From: Lepus europaeus
Taxonomy: Eukaryota > Chordata > Mammalia > Lagomorpha > Leporidae
NCBI RefSeq assembly: GCF_033115175.1
Contig: NC_084835.1
Coordinates: 25,563,858 to 25,627,857 of the forward strand
DNA: 64,000 nt
Reading direction: 5' to 3'
The notes below the pieces were generated by a model that did not search any database, was not told where the DNA came from, and worked only from the letters and a program-made list of their open reading frames with translations. Shown here piece after piece: positions 20,626 to 31,310 of this stretch. How positions within the stretch are numbered: the first letter of the stretch is position 1; each line of letters opens with the position of its first letter. The position numbers and the translations under genes were made by a program.

Positions 20626-20955
20626 GGCTACCATCATAGTGTAGCAGGTAAAGCTGCTGTCTGTCACACTGGCATCTGATATTAGTGCTAGTGTGAGTTC
20701 CAGCTGCTCCATTTCTGATCCAGTTCCCTGCTAATATACCTGGGAAAGCATCAGAGGACGACCCAAGTGCTTGGGCCCCTGCACTCACATGGGAGACCTG
20801 GATGAAGCTCTTGGCTTAGGACTGGCCCAGCCCCAGCCATTGCAGCCATTTGGGGAGTGAAGCAGAGGATGGAAGATCTCTTCTTTGTCTCTCCCTCCCT
20901 CCCTTTCTCTCTCTCTCTCTGTGTAACTCTGCCTTTCATAGAAAAATTAATGAAT
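20626..20955 (+). mobile_element. CSINE, type B
   Basis: Head gggggctaccatcatagtgtagcagg, body agcatcagagg, tail gtgtaactctgcctttcatagaaa. Divergent head. Confidence 0.87.
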
Positions 20956-21100
20956 TCCAAGCCTTCTACTTTTATAATGCTTTTTTATTGCATCTAAGAA
21001 CATATAGCATAAAATGTATCATTAGCCATTATACTGTAAGTGTATTAGATTGACATTGTTGTACAACTATTATCACTATCCATCTCCAAAACTATTTTTT

Positions 21101-21141
21101 AATTTTTATTTATTTATTTATTTATTTTGACAGGCAGAGTG

Positions 21142-21188
<47 letters not shown>

Positions 21189-21460
21189 CTTCCTTTTGCT
21201 GTTGGTTCACCCTCCAATGGCCGCTGCGGCCAGCACACCGCGCTGATCCGAAGGCAGGAGCCAGGTGCTTCTCCTGGTCTCCCATGTGGGTGCAGGGCCC
21301 AAGCACTTGGGCCATCCTCCACTGCCTTCCCGGGCCATAGCAGAGAGCTGGACTGGAAGAGGGGCAACCGGGACAGAATCCGACGCCCCAACCGGGACTA
21401 GAACCCGGTGTGCCGGCGCTGCAAGGCGGAGGATTAGCCTGTTAAGCCATGGCGCCGGCC
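21101..21460 (-). mobile_element. CSINE, type A, minus
   Basis: Tail of ttta units and ttttgacaggcagagtggatag, GA tract (21,149-21,184), head gttaagccatggcgccggcc. Young looking, CpG-rich. Confidence 0.93.
21149..21184. repeat. (GA)n microsatellite
   Basis: About 18 GA units in the 3' part of a minus-strand CSINE. Confidence 0.9.
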
Positions 21461-21606
21461 GACCAGAACTTTTTTGTCTCCCCAAATTGAAACTCTGTAT
21501 CTATCTCCAACTCACCTCCTGGCAACCATTATTCTACTTTCTATGTCTATGAAATTGACTATTTGAGGCATATTATAGAAGTGAAATCATATAATATTTG
21601 TCCTTT

Positions 21607-21920
21607 TTTTAAAAAGATTTATTTATTTATTCCAAAGGAAGAATTAGAGAGAGAAAGAGACAAAGGGAGAGACAGATATAGAGAGCTCTTCCATCCACGG
21701 GTCCACTCCCCAAATGGCTACAACGGGTGGAGCTGGACCCATCCAAAGCCAGGAGCCAGGAGCTTCCTGTGGGTCTCCCACGTGGGTTCTGGGGCCCAAG
21801 CACTTGGGCCATCTTCTGCTCCTTTCCCAGCTGCAGTAGCAGAGAGCTGCCTTGGAAGTGGCAACTAAAAGGGATGCCACAGGCTAAAGCTTTACCCACT
21901 GTGTCACAATGCTGGCTGCC
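21607..21920 (-). mobile_element. CSINE, type B, minus
   Basis: Tail aaaaagatttatttatttatt, head cccactgtgtcacaatgctggc. Flanked by aatatttgtcctttttt and aatatttgtctttttt. A short stretch before the head is deleted (aactaaaagggatgcc). Confidence 0.9.
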
Positions 21921-22180
21921 TGAATATTTGTCTTTTTTATGTCTGGCTTAATTCACTTAGCACAGCATCCTCAAGGTTCATCCATGTTGCGGCATGTATC
22001 AGAATTTCCTTCTGATAATAAATGAATAAGATTCCATTATACGTAGAGGCCACATGTTGTTTATCCAGTCATCTGTTGGTTGTCTCTTGGGCTGCTTCCA
22101 CCTTTTGGCTATTGTGAATGATGCTGCTGTGAATGTAGATGCATAAATATCTGTTCAAATGCCTGACCACGCTACTTTTT

Positions 22181-22506
22181 TCTTTAAGATTATTTATTTA
22201 TTTATTTGAGAGGTAGAGTTACAGACAGTGAGAGGGAGAGACAGAGAGAAAGGTCTTCTGTTGGTTCATTCCCCAGACGGCTGCAACAGTTGGAGCTGTG
22301 CCAATCCAAAGCCAGGAGCCAGGTGCTTCTTCCCAGTCTCCCACACTGGTTCAGGGGCCCAAGGACTTGGGCCGTCTTCCACTGCTTTCCCAGGCCACAG
22401 CAGAGAGCTGGATTGGAAGAGGAGCAGCCGGGACTCGAACTGGCGCCCATATGGGATGCCGGTGCCGGAGGTGGAGGATTAACCTACTGCACCACAGCCC
22501 TGACCC
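22181..22506 (-). mobile_element. CSINE, type B, minus
   Basis: Ttaagattatttatttatttatttgagaggtag tail, head actgcaccacagccctgaccc. Target duplication ctgaccacgctactttt (22,163) / ctgacctcactactttt (22,507). Confidence 0.93.
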
Positions 22507-22682
22507 CTGACCTCACTACTTTTGAATATATATCCAGCAGCAGAAGGATGGCAATGCTATGTTTAATTTCTTGAGGAAGCACTGCACTGTTTCTCTCCCA
22601 CACGTGATGTACCAGTTTACATCTCCATTAATGTGCAAGGGTGACAATTTCTCCATATCCTCGCCAATAACTTATTTTCTAG

Positions 22683-23010
22683 TTTTTTTTTTTTTTTCTT
22701 GACAGGCAGAGTGGACAATGAGAGAGAGAGACAGAGAGAAAGGTCTTCCTTTTTGCCGTTGGTTCACCCTCCAATGGCTGCTGCGGCTGGCGCGCTGCTG
22801 CCGGCGCACCGAGCTGATTCGAAGGCAGGAGCCAGGTGCTTCTCCTGGTCTCCCATGGACCACTCACTCCTCTGCACTCCCTGGCCACAGCAGAGAGCTG
22901 GCCTGGAAGAGGGGCAACCGGGACAGAATCCGGCGCCCCGACCGGAACTAGAACCCAGTGTGCTGGCGCCGCTAGGTGGAGGATTAGCCTGTTGAGCCAT
23001 GGCGCTGGCC
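22683..23010 (-). mobile_element. CSINE, type A, minus
   Basis: T run then cttgacaggcagagtggacaatgag; head gagccatggcgctggcc. A short internal gap removes the usual gggtgcagggcccaag part near 22,858. Confidence 0.92.
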
Positions 23011-23374
23011 TTTTTTTTTTTTTTTTTTTTTTTGATAGGCAGAGTTAGACAGTGAGAGAGAGAGAGAGAGACAGACAGAGAGAAGGTCTTCCTTTTTCTG
23101 TTGGTTCACCCCCCAAATGGCTGCCACGGCCAGCATGCTGTGGCAGGCGTGCTGCGCCGATCTGAAGCCAGGAGCCAGGTGCTTCCTCCTGGTCTCCCAT
23201 GTGGGTGCTTGGCCCAAGCACTTGGGCCATCCTCCACTGCCTTCCCGGGCCACAACAGAGAGCTGGACTGGAAGAGGAGCAGCCGGGACAGAATCCGGCG
23301 TCCCAACCGGGACTAGAACCTGGGGTGCTGGAGCCGCAGGCGGAGGATTAGCCTATTGAGCTGTGGTGCCGGCC
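23011..23374 (-). mobile_element. CSINE, type A, minus
   Basis: 23-T tail, gataggcagagttagacagtgag, head gagctgtggtgccggcc. Placed head to tail with the copy before it. Confidence 0.92.
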
Positions 23375-23409
23375 TCTTGTTTTCTTTCTAAAAATTTATT
23401 TATTTATTT

Positions 23410-23712
23410 GGGGGCTGACGCTGTGGCGCAGCGGGTTAATACCCTGGCCTGAAGCGCCGGCATCCCATATTGGCTCCAGTTCAAGACCTGGCTGCTCCAC
23501 TTCCAATCCACCTCTCTGCTACAGCCTAGGAAAGCAGTGGAAGATGGCCCAACTCCTTGGGCCCCTGCACCCACATGGGAGACCCGGAAGAAGCTCCTGG
23601 CTCTTGGCTTCGGATCAGTGCAGCTCTGGCCGTTGCGGCCAATTGGGGAGTAAACCAGCTGATGGAAGACCTCCCCCCCTGTTGTAATTCTGACTTTCAA
23701 ATAAATAAATAT
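23410..23712 (+). mobile_element. CSINE, type B, inserted in another SINE's tail
   Basis: Head gggggctgacgctgtggcgcagcggg, tail gactttcaaataaataaat. The text aaatttatttatttatttg on its left (23,391-23,409) and taaatttatttatttg on its right both belong to the tail of the minus SINE. Confidence 0.9.
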
Positions 23713-24035
23713 TAAATTATTAAATTTATTTATTTGAACGCAGAATTACAGAGAGGCAGAGGCAGAGAAGAGAAATCTTTCATCCGCAGGCCCACTCCCC
23801 AAATGGCTGCAACAGCCAGGGCTGGGCCGATCTGAGGCAAGGAGCCAGAAGCCTCCTCTGGGCCTCCCACGCGGGTGCAGGGGCTTGAGTACTTGGGCCA
23901 TCCTCCATTGCCTTCCCAGGCCATAGCAGAGAACAGGAGCTTAAGTGGAGCAGCCGGGATCTGAACTGATGCCTGTATGGGATGCCAGCACTTCAGGCAG
24001 TGGCTTTACCTGTTATGCCTCAGCGCTTTACTTTC
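23713..24035 (-). mobile_element. CSINE, type B, minus
   Basis: Main part of the SINE whose tail was hit by the copy at 23,410. Body aagagaaatctttcatccgc, B-box-like gggatctgaactgatgcc, head acctgttatgcctcagcgc. Confidence 0.88.
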
Positions 24036-24056
24036 TGTTTTTTCAAAAAATTATTT

Positions 24057-24372
24057 TGGGGTTGGTGTTGTGGTGGTGTAGCAGGTTAAGCTTTTGCCTG
24101 TGATGCTGGCATCCCATATGGACAGCAGTTGGAGAGCCAGCTGTTCCACTTCCAGTCCAGCTCCTTGCAAGTACACCTGGGAAAGCAGTAGAAGATGGCC
24201 CAAGTGCTAGGACCCCTGCACCCACATGGGAGATCTGGAAGAAGCTCCAGACTTCTGGTATTAGCCTGCCCCAATCCCAGCTGTTGTGGCCATTTGGGGA
24301 GTGAATCAGCAGATGGAAGATCTCCTTCTCTCTCTCTGTAACTCTGCCTTTCAAATAAATAAAAAATATTTT
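24057..24372 (+). mobile_element. CSINE, type B
   Basis: Head ggggttggtgttgtggtgg, tail gcctttcaaataaataaaaaat. Lies within L1 copy 2 at the 3' side of its ORF2 remnant. Confidence 0.9.
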
Positions 24373-25347
24373 TAAAATTATAATAGCTGCATTAATGGGT
24401 GTGAAGTGGTATCTTATTTTATTTGCATTTCTCCCAGTGATTAGTGATGTTTCATGTCTATTCATGTGCTTATTGACCATGTTATATATCTTCTTTGGAG
24501 AAACATTTATTCAAGTCTTTCGTCTATTTTTGAATATAAGCTTTAATTTTGTTGTTTCAAACTGTAGGAGTCTTTATATGTCCTAGATATTTATTATCAG
24601 ATAAATGATTTGAACATATTTTCTCCCATATCATGGATTGCTTTTTCATTTATAATGTTCCTTGATTGCACACAAGCTTTTAATTTTGATGAAAGCCAAC
24701 ATATCTATTTTTTTCTGCTGTTGCTTGTGCTTTAGTTCTCAAGTCCAAGAAATCATTATTAAACCCAATGTCAAGAGGTTTTCCCCATATGTTTTCTTCT
24801 AAGAGTTTTATGGTTTTAGCTTTTACATTTAGATTTTTCATCCATTTTGACTTAATTTTCCCATAGGATGAAAGGTATTCTTTTGCATGTGGATATGCAG
24901 CTTCCCAGCACAACTGGCTGAAAAGAATTGTCTTTCCCACATTGAATGGTCTTGGCACCAATGCTGAAAAGCATTCGACTACAAGAACTTATTTCTGGGC
25001 TCTCTCTTCTATTCAGTTGGTCTATCTGTCAACCTTTGCATCAATATTATATTGTTTTGATTACTGTAACTTTGGAGTAAGTCTTGAAGTCAGGAAATGT
25101 GAGTCCTCCAACTTTGTTATTTTTGCAAGACTTTTTTGGGGGTGCTATTTGGGACCCCCTGAGGTTTCACCTGAATTTTAGGATGGGTTTTTCTGTTGGG
25201 ATTTGAGAGGGATTGCATTGAATCTCTAGACCACTTTGGACAGTATTGGTATCATACCAATATTATCTTTCAATCTATGAACACTAGCAGTTTTTCCACT
25301 TAGTTGCCTTCTTTAATTTCTCAAATGTTTTTCTTTTTCTTAATGAA

Positions 25348-25478
25348 GAATGGGATGGGAGAGGGAGTAGGAGGTAGGACAGTTTGGGGATGAGAGGGTG
25401 GGTATGGGGCGGGGAGAACCATTATATTCTAAAAGCTGTACCTATGAAATTTATATTTATTAAATAAAAGCTTTCTAA
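25348..25478 (+). mobile_element. Lagomorph L1 3' end, 5'-truncated
   Basis: About 130 bp: G-rich gggatgggagagggagtagg, then accattatattctaaaagctg and tatttattaaataaaag. A short relative of the element at 10,493-11,290, inserted next to the antisense L1. Confidence 0.8.
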
Positions 25479-25752
25479 AAATATTTTTCTTTTTCATCTG
25501 CTTGAAAGGCAGAGTGGCAGAGGGAAAGAGGTCTTCCATTCACCAGCTCACTCCCCAAATGCTTGCAACATCAGGGTCTGGGCCTGGCTAAAGTCAGGAG
25601 CCAGGGACCCCATCTAGATCTCCCACATGGGTGGCAGGGACCCAAGTGCTTGAATCATCATATGCTGCCTTCCAGGATGCATTAGCAGGAAGCTAGATGG
25701 ACAGCATAACAGTGGGACTTGAACTAGTACTCTAATATGGGACACAAGGCCC
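25479..25752 (-). mobile_element. CSINE, type C-like, minus
   Basis: Catctgcttgaaaggcagagtgg, cattagcaggaagctagatgg, ending near gggacacaaggcccc; head eroded. Confidence 0.78.
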
Positions 25753-26024
25753 CCAGCAAGGAATGGTCAGAGTACCAATCAGTGTTAGGCTACTGAGAGA
25801 AGTGAGCCAGCTATTGAGGCATCCTTTGCCCGTTTGGAGCCTAGCATGATGTTTCTCTTGCTTGAGGAAGCACAGAACCTCCAAAGGCTTGGCGCTTGTT
25901 GCTTTCTAATCCATGAGCTTGCCTTTTCCAGAAGGACACCAAAATGCCTTTTCACAGGCAGAGCCTTTTCACTACTTCCAGAGGAGAGGCTAAATGGAAA
26001 ACCAGGTGTGTATGTGTGCAACAC
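25753..26024. other. Unique sequence before solo LTR
   Basis: No repeat recognised. A 98-codon minus ORF (25,785-26,081) runs into the LTR and looks like chance. Confidence 0.35.
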
Positions 26025-26488
26025 TGTGGTGGAATGAGGTGAAAAGGTCATATCAAGATGGCTGCTGAGGTGAAAGGTCATGCCAAGATGGCTGCTGAGG
26101 TCAAAAGGTCATGCCAAGATGGCTGCTGACAACAGAAACTGCCTGGCAACAGGCCGTGATTGGATGGCTTTGGAAACCACATGACAACAGAGGAAACCAC
26201 ATGACAACAGAGCCTGACACAACAGGCTGTAATTGGATGGCTTTGGAAACTGCCTGGCAACAGGCTGTGATTGGTTGGGGCACAGACTGCCCCTTGACCG
26301 GAATGGCTGGTCTTGGCTATGTAAGCTGTTGTACTAACTCAAATAAACGAGTCTGTGGGCTGCTCACCTCAAGCCTGCTTTCACCCGACTCCCGGGGTCT
26401 GTGTGGTGACTCCTTGCCTCTTGCCCCCACCAGGCTCCTCCTCTCAAAAAGAATCAACTGCAACATTGTTGAGAAATCAACTGCAACA
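26025..26488 (+). mobile_element. Solo LTR of the same ERV family
   Basis: Starts tgtggtggaatgagg; the shared family core (cctggcaacaggctgtgattgg, ggctatgtaagctgttgtac, caaataaacgag, cacctcaagcctgctttcacccgactcc) matches the LTRs at 14.3-16.0 kb read on their minus strand. It ends at ctgcaaca 26,465, with a second partial terminus to 26,488. Longer than the others because of U3 repeats (three ccaagatggctgctga units at 26,053-26,130). Flanking caacac and tcacac match only in part. Confidence 0.88.
26050..26130 (+). promoter_or_regulatory. Triplicated YY1-like motif in solo LTR U3
   Basis: Three units of about 30 bp each carry caagatggctgc, close to the YY1 consensus core (aagatggcggc). They follow ggtcat(a/g). 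Binding is inferred from motif similarity only. Confidence 0.5.
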
Positions 26489-26559
26489 TCACACAGTGGT
26501 AACATTTCCTTCAGGTGCAAATGACTGGCATGGCCTTCTGGAGAGTCAGTTCCCATGGA

Positions 26560-26865
26560 GGGGCCAACTTTGTAGCCCAGTGGGTTAAGTCACTGGCTAT
26601 ATCATCCGCATACCATATGAGTGTCAGTTTGAGTCCCAGTAGCTACACTTCTGATCCAGCTCCCTGCTGATGCACCTGGGAAAGCAGCAGAAGATGGCCC
26701 AAGTTCTTGGGCTCCTGTCACCCACCTGAGAGAGCTACATGGAGTTCTAGGCTCCTGGCTTTGACCGGAAACAGCCCCAGTTTGTTGTAGCCATTCAGGA
26801 GTGAACCAGAGGATGGGAGATCTCTCTCTTTCTCTAACTCTGCCTTTCAAATAAATAAATACATC
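26560..26865 (+). mobile_element. CSINE, type B-like
   Basis: Head ggggccaactttgtagcccagtggg, tail gcctttcaaataaataaatac. Divergent head. Confidence 0.87.
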
Positions 26866-27078
26866 TCTCTCTCTCTCTTTTAAATATATATTTGTGTATT
26901 TGAAAGAGTTACAGAGAAAGAGGGAGAGACAGGGAGAGAGAGATCTTCCATCTGCTGGTTTATTCCCAGATGGCTGCAGCATCAGCGATGGGCCAGGTGG
27001 AAGCCAGGAGCAAGGAGCTTCATCCAGGTCTCCCACGTGGGTGGCCATGTTCCAATGCTTTTCTTCTTCCTCCTCTTT
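26866..27078 (-). mobile_element. CSINE, type B, minus, left part
   Basis: Tail region gtgtatttgaaagagttacag and body to gtgggtggccatgttccaatgc. The 5' part resumes at 27,412 after an inserted SINE. Confidence 0.8.
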
Positions 27079-27411
27079 TTAAAAATTTTATTTATTTATT
27101 TGAGAGACAGAGTTACAGACAGAGGGAAAGACAGGGAGAAGTGTCCTCTGTCTGCTGGTCTACTCTCCAAATGGCTACAACAGCCAGAGTTGAGCTGATC
27201 TGAAGCCAGAAGCCAGGAGCTAGGCGCCAGGGGAGCCTCTTCCAGGTCTCCAACGTGGACACAGGGGCCCAAGCACTTGGGCCATCACCGCTTTCCCAGG
27301 CCTTAAGCAGAGAGCTGGATTGGAAGAGGAGCAGCAGGGACATGAACCAGTGCCCTACAGGATTCTTGCACTGTAGGCGGCAGCTTAGCCCAGGATGCCA
27401 CAGCACTGGCC
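27079..27411 (-). mobile_element. CSINE, type B, minus, inserted in the previous copy
   Basis: Aaaaattttatttatttatttgagagac tail, head aggatgccacagcactggccc. Complete, sitting between two parts of another minus SINE. Confidence 0.88.
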
Positions 27412-27522
27412 CTTCCGCTGCTTTTCCCAGGCCATTAGCAGGGAGCTGGATGTGAAGTGGAGCAGGCTGGATTCAAACCCGCCCATATGGGATGTCAGCA
27501 CTAGGCCCCAACACCTGCCCAA
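27412..27522 (-). mobile_element. CSINE, minus, right part
   Basis: Ccgctgcttttcccaggccattagcaggg to ggccccaacacctgccc completes the copy started at 26,866. Confidence 0.78.
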
Positions 27523-27800
27523 GCAAAGAAATCTTAAAAAAAATTTTTTTTCCCCATGGATAGTTTGGGATAACACATGTTCATTTTTGTAATTACTTTG
27601 CTGTGGAAATCATTATGTCTGGTTTCTAGATGTATGAAGGCCCAGGTGAAAAGGGAAGTGGAAATGAGAAAGGCATTTTTATTCTTTTGATTTTATGAGG
27701 GAAAACAAACAAAACCTTCCAACGGAAGATCCACTTCTGTATTAAAAAAAAATCATTTTGCCAATATTCACGGGTTGGGAGGAGGAGGAGGGAAGCGGGG
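27523..27800. other. Unique sequence before CpG island
   Basis: AT-rich, no repeat recognised; GC content begins to rise at about 27,780. Confidence 0.4.
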
Positions 27801-28900
27801 CTGTGGGGAGAGGGCTGGAGTCCGGGTGGCAGTACTTCCCACCTGATTCCCTCACCTCCGCTGGAGCGTCACTGGTCAAGGAAGCCCCTTCTGGCCTCAG
27901 TTTCTCGTCAGACAGGAGAGGAGGTGAGGCTGCAGAACGAAAAGGCGGGAGTCACGCGGTGCACAACAATTTCAGGGCTCCTTGAGGCTGAGGCGACCGC
28001 TGGGAGAGGCGCTGTCATCCACGACCCTGCCCCCAAGTGCAGCCCCAGACTCCTGTCTCCGCCCCGGCTCCTAGCAGCGCCTCCGTCCCAAATAACAGGC
28101 CTCCTGGGTTGTCCCCGAGCGAGGAACGGAGGCTCGTCTGAGGCGCTAAGTGGTTGGTGAGCGGAAAGCCATCCCCTTGAGCCCACCTCTGGAACTGTTA
28201 CCAGGCAGATTCCGGCCTGGGAGCTTCGTGCCGCATTGACTCCCGAGACGCTGCTCTGAGGTGGATACTGGCTGCCTCCCGGGAAGAGCCGCCGTGCGCC
28301 CCGCTCAGGGCAGGAAGAGCCTCCGGTCGGATCTCAGCGGAACTTTCCTGTCGGCGGTGCGTGTTCCCGTCCGGGCGACCGGGCGCGCGGGCCGGGAGGG
28401 GGACTCTTTCTGGCGCGGACCGCGAGCGGAGGCTGCGAGCGCCGCCGCCGGAGAAGACCGTCGCTCGGCTGGAGCGAGTCCTCGGCGTCCGGGCCTGGCC
28501 GGCTGATTCCCGCCTCAGCCGCCGCCCCCGCCACCACAGACTGCCCGGGCGGGCTCAGCGGGAAGCGAGGTCCCTCGGCCCTGCCCGATCCGGCGCGGCC
28601 CGGATTCGCGGCGTGGGAGGTGAGAGCCGGTGCCGGTCCCCGGCTCCCAGCCGGGGCCGCTGAGACCCGCAACAATGGGGGCCGAGTGGGGACGCGGCTC
28701 GGCCCCTGCAGTGCAGCGGCCTGGGGCAGCAAAGCGGTACCGGCGGCCCGGGCCTTGGGGGCACTGGGTCCGATCTGGGAAACTCCGTTGGCCGGAGGCT
28801 TGGCCGGGGTCTTGGCCTCGACGCGGGGGCCTCAGGGACTAGTTATTTGGGATTTTGCGGCTGGGGAAGGGAGGCACAGAGGCACGGAGACTCCACTGTA
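27800..28900 (+). promoter_or_regulatory. CpG island, probable gene promoter
   Basis: CpG density climbs sharply from about 27,900 to 28,800, in contrast to the CpG-poor unique DNA around it, and no SINE accounts for it. GC-box-like runs occur (ccgccgcccccgcc at about 28,519-28,532; cccgggcggg at 28,543-28,552). No clear TATA box. The plus strand is favoured by the donor at 28,620, but a minus donor at 27,854-27,855 allows a bidirectional promoter. The gene is not recognised. Confidence 0.75.
28260..28619 (+). other. Candidate non-coding or 5' UTR first exon
   Basis: Very GC-rich stretch ending at a strong donor, gcgtgggag then gtgagag, with GT at 28,620-28,621. The transcription start is a guess. 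No start codon with a family-like protein is visible, so the coding sequence would begin downstream, possibly outside this window. Confidence 0.4.
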
Positions 28901-30414
28901 GTGACTGCGAGCTCGGCTTTTGATGCCGGCGCCCCAGAGGCTGATTATAGCGGGGTGGCTGGGGAGGGGGTGGTGTTTGGAATTTTAGGGGCCTCTGTGG
29001 GCCTGATCTCTAAGGAGCAACCAGATGCGTCTCCTCCACACCCCCTCCGCAAGCTCTGGGAATTGGGCAGATTGGGGTAGGGCTGGGGGGAGAGAACATG
29101 GAGAGTTTAGCTTCGCTAAGGTAACTGGTGGTTAGTTCCTGGAAAGGCAGAGGCTCAGCTAGGCACGGAAGAGTTGAGCGAAGAGGTGAATCTGCGGGCC
29201 CCAGATGCACCGGGCTGCGGAGTTGTCAGGCAGAGAACTTGACACAGGAGTGAGTAGTGAGGGCGGTGAGCGGTATTGGCTGCCGAGGTGTTTCCAGGAG
29301 GCCGGTGGGAGTTGTGATTTGGAGAGTGTAGAGGAGGCTCGGGTAGGCTGCTGAGGCTGGAGAATCAGTTTTATGTGGGTCACAGTGGCGGCAGCCTGGG
29401 AGGCAAACAAGGGAACTTTGCAGAGTGGGCTTCCTGGTGGAGAATGACCTCTTACTGCGGGGGAGTGGGTGACTCAGATCTGCTAGTCTCCTGTTGCTTG
29501 CTAACTAACCGACGTGGCTGCCTATGTTGGTGGCTGGAGGTTGGGGTGGATGAGCTTGGGTGAGTGTATTCCTGGGTGAAGGGCAGTGTGAACCCTTCTT
29601 ACTCCACGTCACAGACAGTATTTTAAGTAAGGCGTTTCTTTGTGGTATTTCCATCCAAGGCTTTCCTCTGTTCATTTGTTTCTTTCCTCCTTTGTTTTTG
29701 AATTGTGACTCATACTTTCTTCTCTGCACTGTGGCTATTGTTTGTAATGATAGACAAACTCAGACACTATAATACATGTCCGTTCCAGGGGTTTTCAGTG
29801 CAATTCTGATACATCTGAATCGATTTAGAAGCCTCTTTTCACTCGTCTGTGGGCCATTACTTAGTGTATGCAACTCTAGAGGGGGATGTGAAAATCCCAG
29901 CAGTTCATGTTGTTGAAAGCTCTTTACTTCCCTAAATCCATGACATTTCATTTTCTTTTACTACTCGAAGTCATTACACTGAGTCTGACAAATCTCAGTG
30001 GCTGTCATTTCAGGACCCCTGTTAACTCTCATGGGACTTTATCTTCCCTAGAAGTGTTATCCATGCTCAATGAATTTAGTCTATGCTCTGTGTCTGTCTG
30101 CGACAGTATCTGCCATTCAAAGACGGTTGCAACTCCAACTCTGAGGCTTGCAGCTGTGCATCAGCGCTCTGCCTAGTATTCAGGTGAACGTCGGTGTGTT
30201 GTCTACAGATAAGGCGTTATAGGGAACCCCACATGACGGGAAAAGCAGAATCATCCTCCCAGTTTTAGATGAGAGTTTACACAGGGGATACTGCCTAATT
30301 GGAGTCTAATAGAAAGTTTCAGATGAGGTGTGAGGCAATTCTGTTCGTATTTATATTGATAGATTTATCCTAAGGATTTTTTCCCACTTAAGCTTTCTTT
30401 AAAAAAAGAAAAGA
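28901..30414. other. Unique sequence downstream of CpG island
   Basis: About 1.5 kb of SINE-free DNA, GC falling from left to right, as in the start of a first intron. No exon recognised. Many short ORFs on both strands are chance. Confidence 0.45.
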
Positions 30415-30424
30415 AACTTTATTT

Positions 30425-30745
30425 GGGGCCTGGCGTTGTGGCATAGTAGGCTAAGCATCTGCTTGTGGTGCCGGCATCCCATATGGGCATGGGTTCGTGT
30501 CTCTGCTGCCCCTCTTCTGATCCACTCTCTGCTAATGGCCTGGGAAGGCAACAGAAGATGGCCCATGTTCTTGGGCCCCTGCACCGCGTGGGAGACGCAG
30601 AAGAAGCTCCTGGCTCCTGGCTTCAGATCACTCCAGCTCGGGCTGTTGCATCTATCTGGGGAGTGAATCAGCAGGTGGAAGACCTTTCTCCTGTCTCTCC
30701 CTCTCTTTGTCTACCTCTCAAATAAAACAAAAAAATTTTTAAAAA
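30425..30745 (+). mobile_element. CSINE, type B
   Basis: Head ggggcctggcgttgtggc; tail tctcaaataaaac with A/T run. Target duplication aactttatttggg (30,415) / aagtttatttggg (30,746). Confidence 0.9.
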
Positions 30746-30755
30746 AGTTTATTTG

Positions 30756-30961
30756 GGAGCAGGTGTTGTGGCACAGCAGGATAAGCTGCTGCTTATGATG
30801 CTGGCATCCTGTATGAGTACTGGTTTGAGTCCTGGCTGTTCCACCTTGGATCCAGCTCGCTACTAATGTGCCTGAGAAAGCAGTGGAAGATGGCTGAAAT
30901 ACCTGGGCCATTTGGGGAGTGAACCAGCCTTTCAAATAAATAAATCTTTTAAAAAAAAAAT
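30756..30961 (+). mobile_element. CSINE, type B, internally deleted
   Basis: Head gagcaggtgttgtggcacagcagg; near 30,905 the body jumps from tacctgggcc to atttggggagtgaaccagcc and then straight to tttcaaataaataaatc. About 110 bp missing. Confidence 0.88.
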
Positions 30962-31230
30962 AAGTGTGTTTGAATGGCAGTGACGGAGACATCTTCTGTC
31001 TACTGGTTCGTATCCTGAATGCCTGCAATAACTAGAGCTGGGCCAGGCTGAAGCCAGGAACTCCACTGGGTTTCAGGAACCCAAGTACATAAGCTGTCAT
31101 CTGCTGCCTCCCACGGTGTATATTAGCAGGAAGCTGGCTCAGCAGTGGAGGCGAGACTGGATGCCATACACTCTGATATGAAATGTGGGCACCCTAAGTG
31201 GTCGCTTAATCTATATTACAATGCTCATCC
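30962..31230 (-). mobile_element. CSINE, type C-like, minus
   Basis: Gtgtttgaatggcagtgacgg tail, gtctactggttcg, worn head ttacaatgctcatccc. Confidence 0.78.
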
Positions 31231-31310
31231 CTCCATTTTTATTAAAAAAAGAAAGTCATTTATATTCCTTTAATACTATTCTTCTAAAAATTCTTTTAGA
31301 AGTGCTTATT

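Larger units (their letters stand above)
20980..25330 (-). mobile_element. Old antisense L1 (copy 2), broken by many SINEs
   Basis: A second copy of the same type of element, same orientation. 3' UTR pieces at 20,980-21,100, 21,461-21,606, 21,921-22,180 and 22,507-22,682; ORF2 side at 24,373-25,330. Minus-strand frames there carry ORF2 C-terminal-like text (NLNVKAKTIKLLEEN near 24,800; KHMNRHETSLITGRNAN near 24,450). Stops and frameshifts throughout. Confidence 0.78.

Noticed and set aside
26111..26524. 137-codon ORF
   Set aside because: Lies in the solo LTR; LTR text, no protein family.
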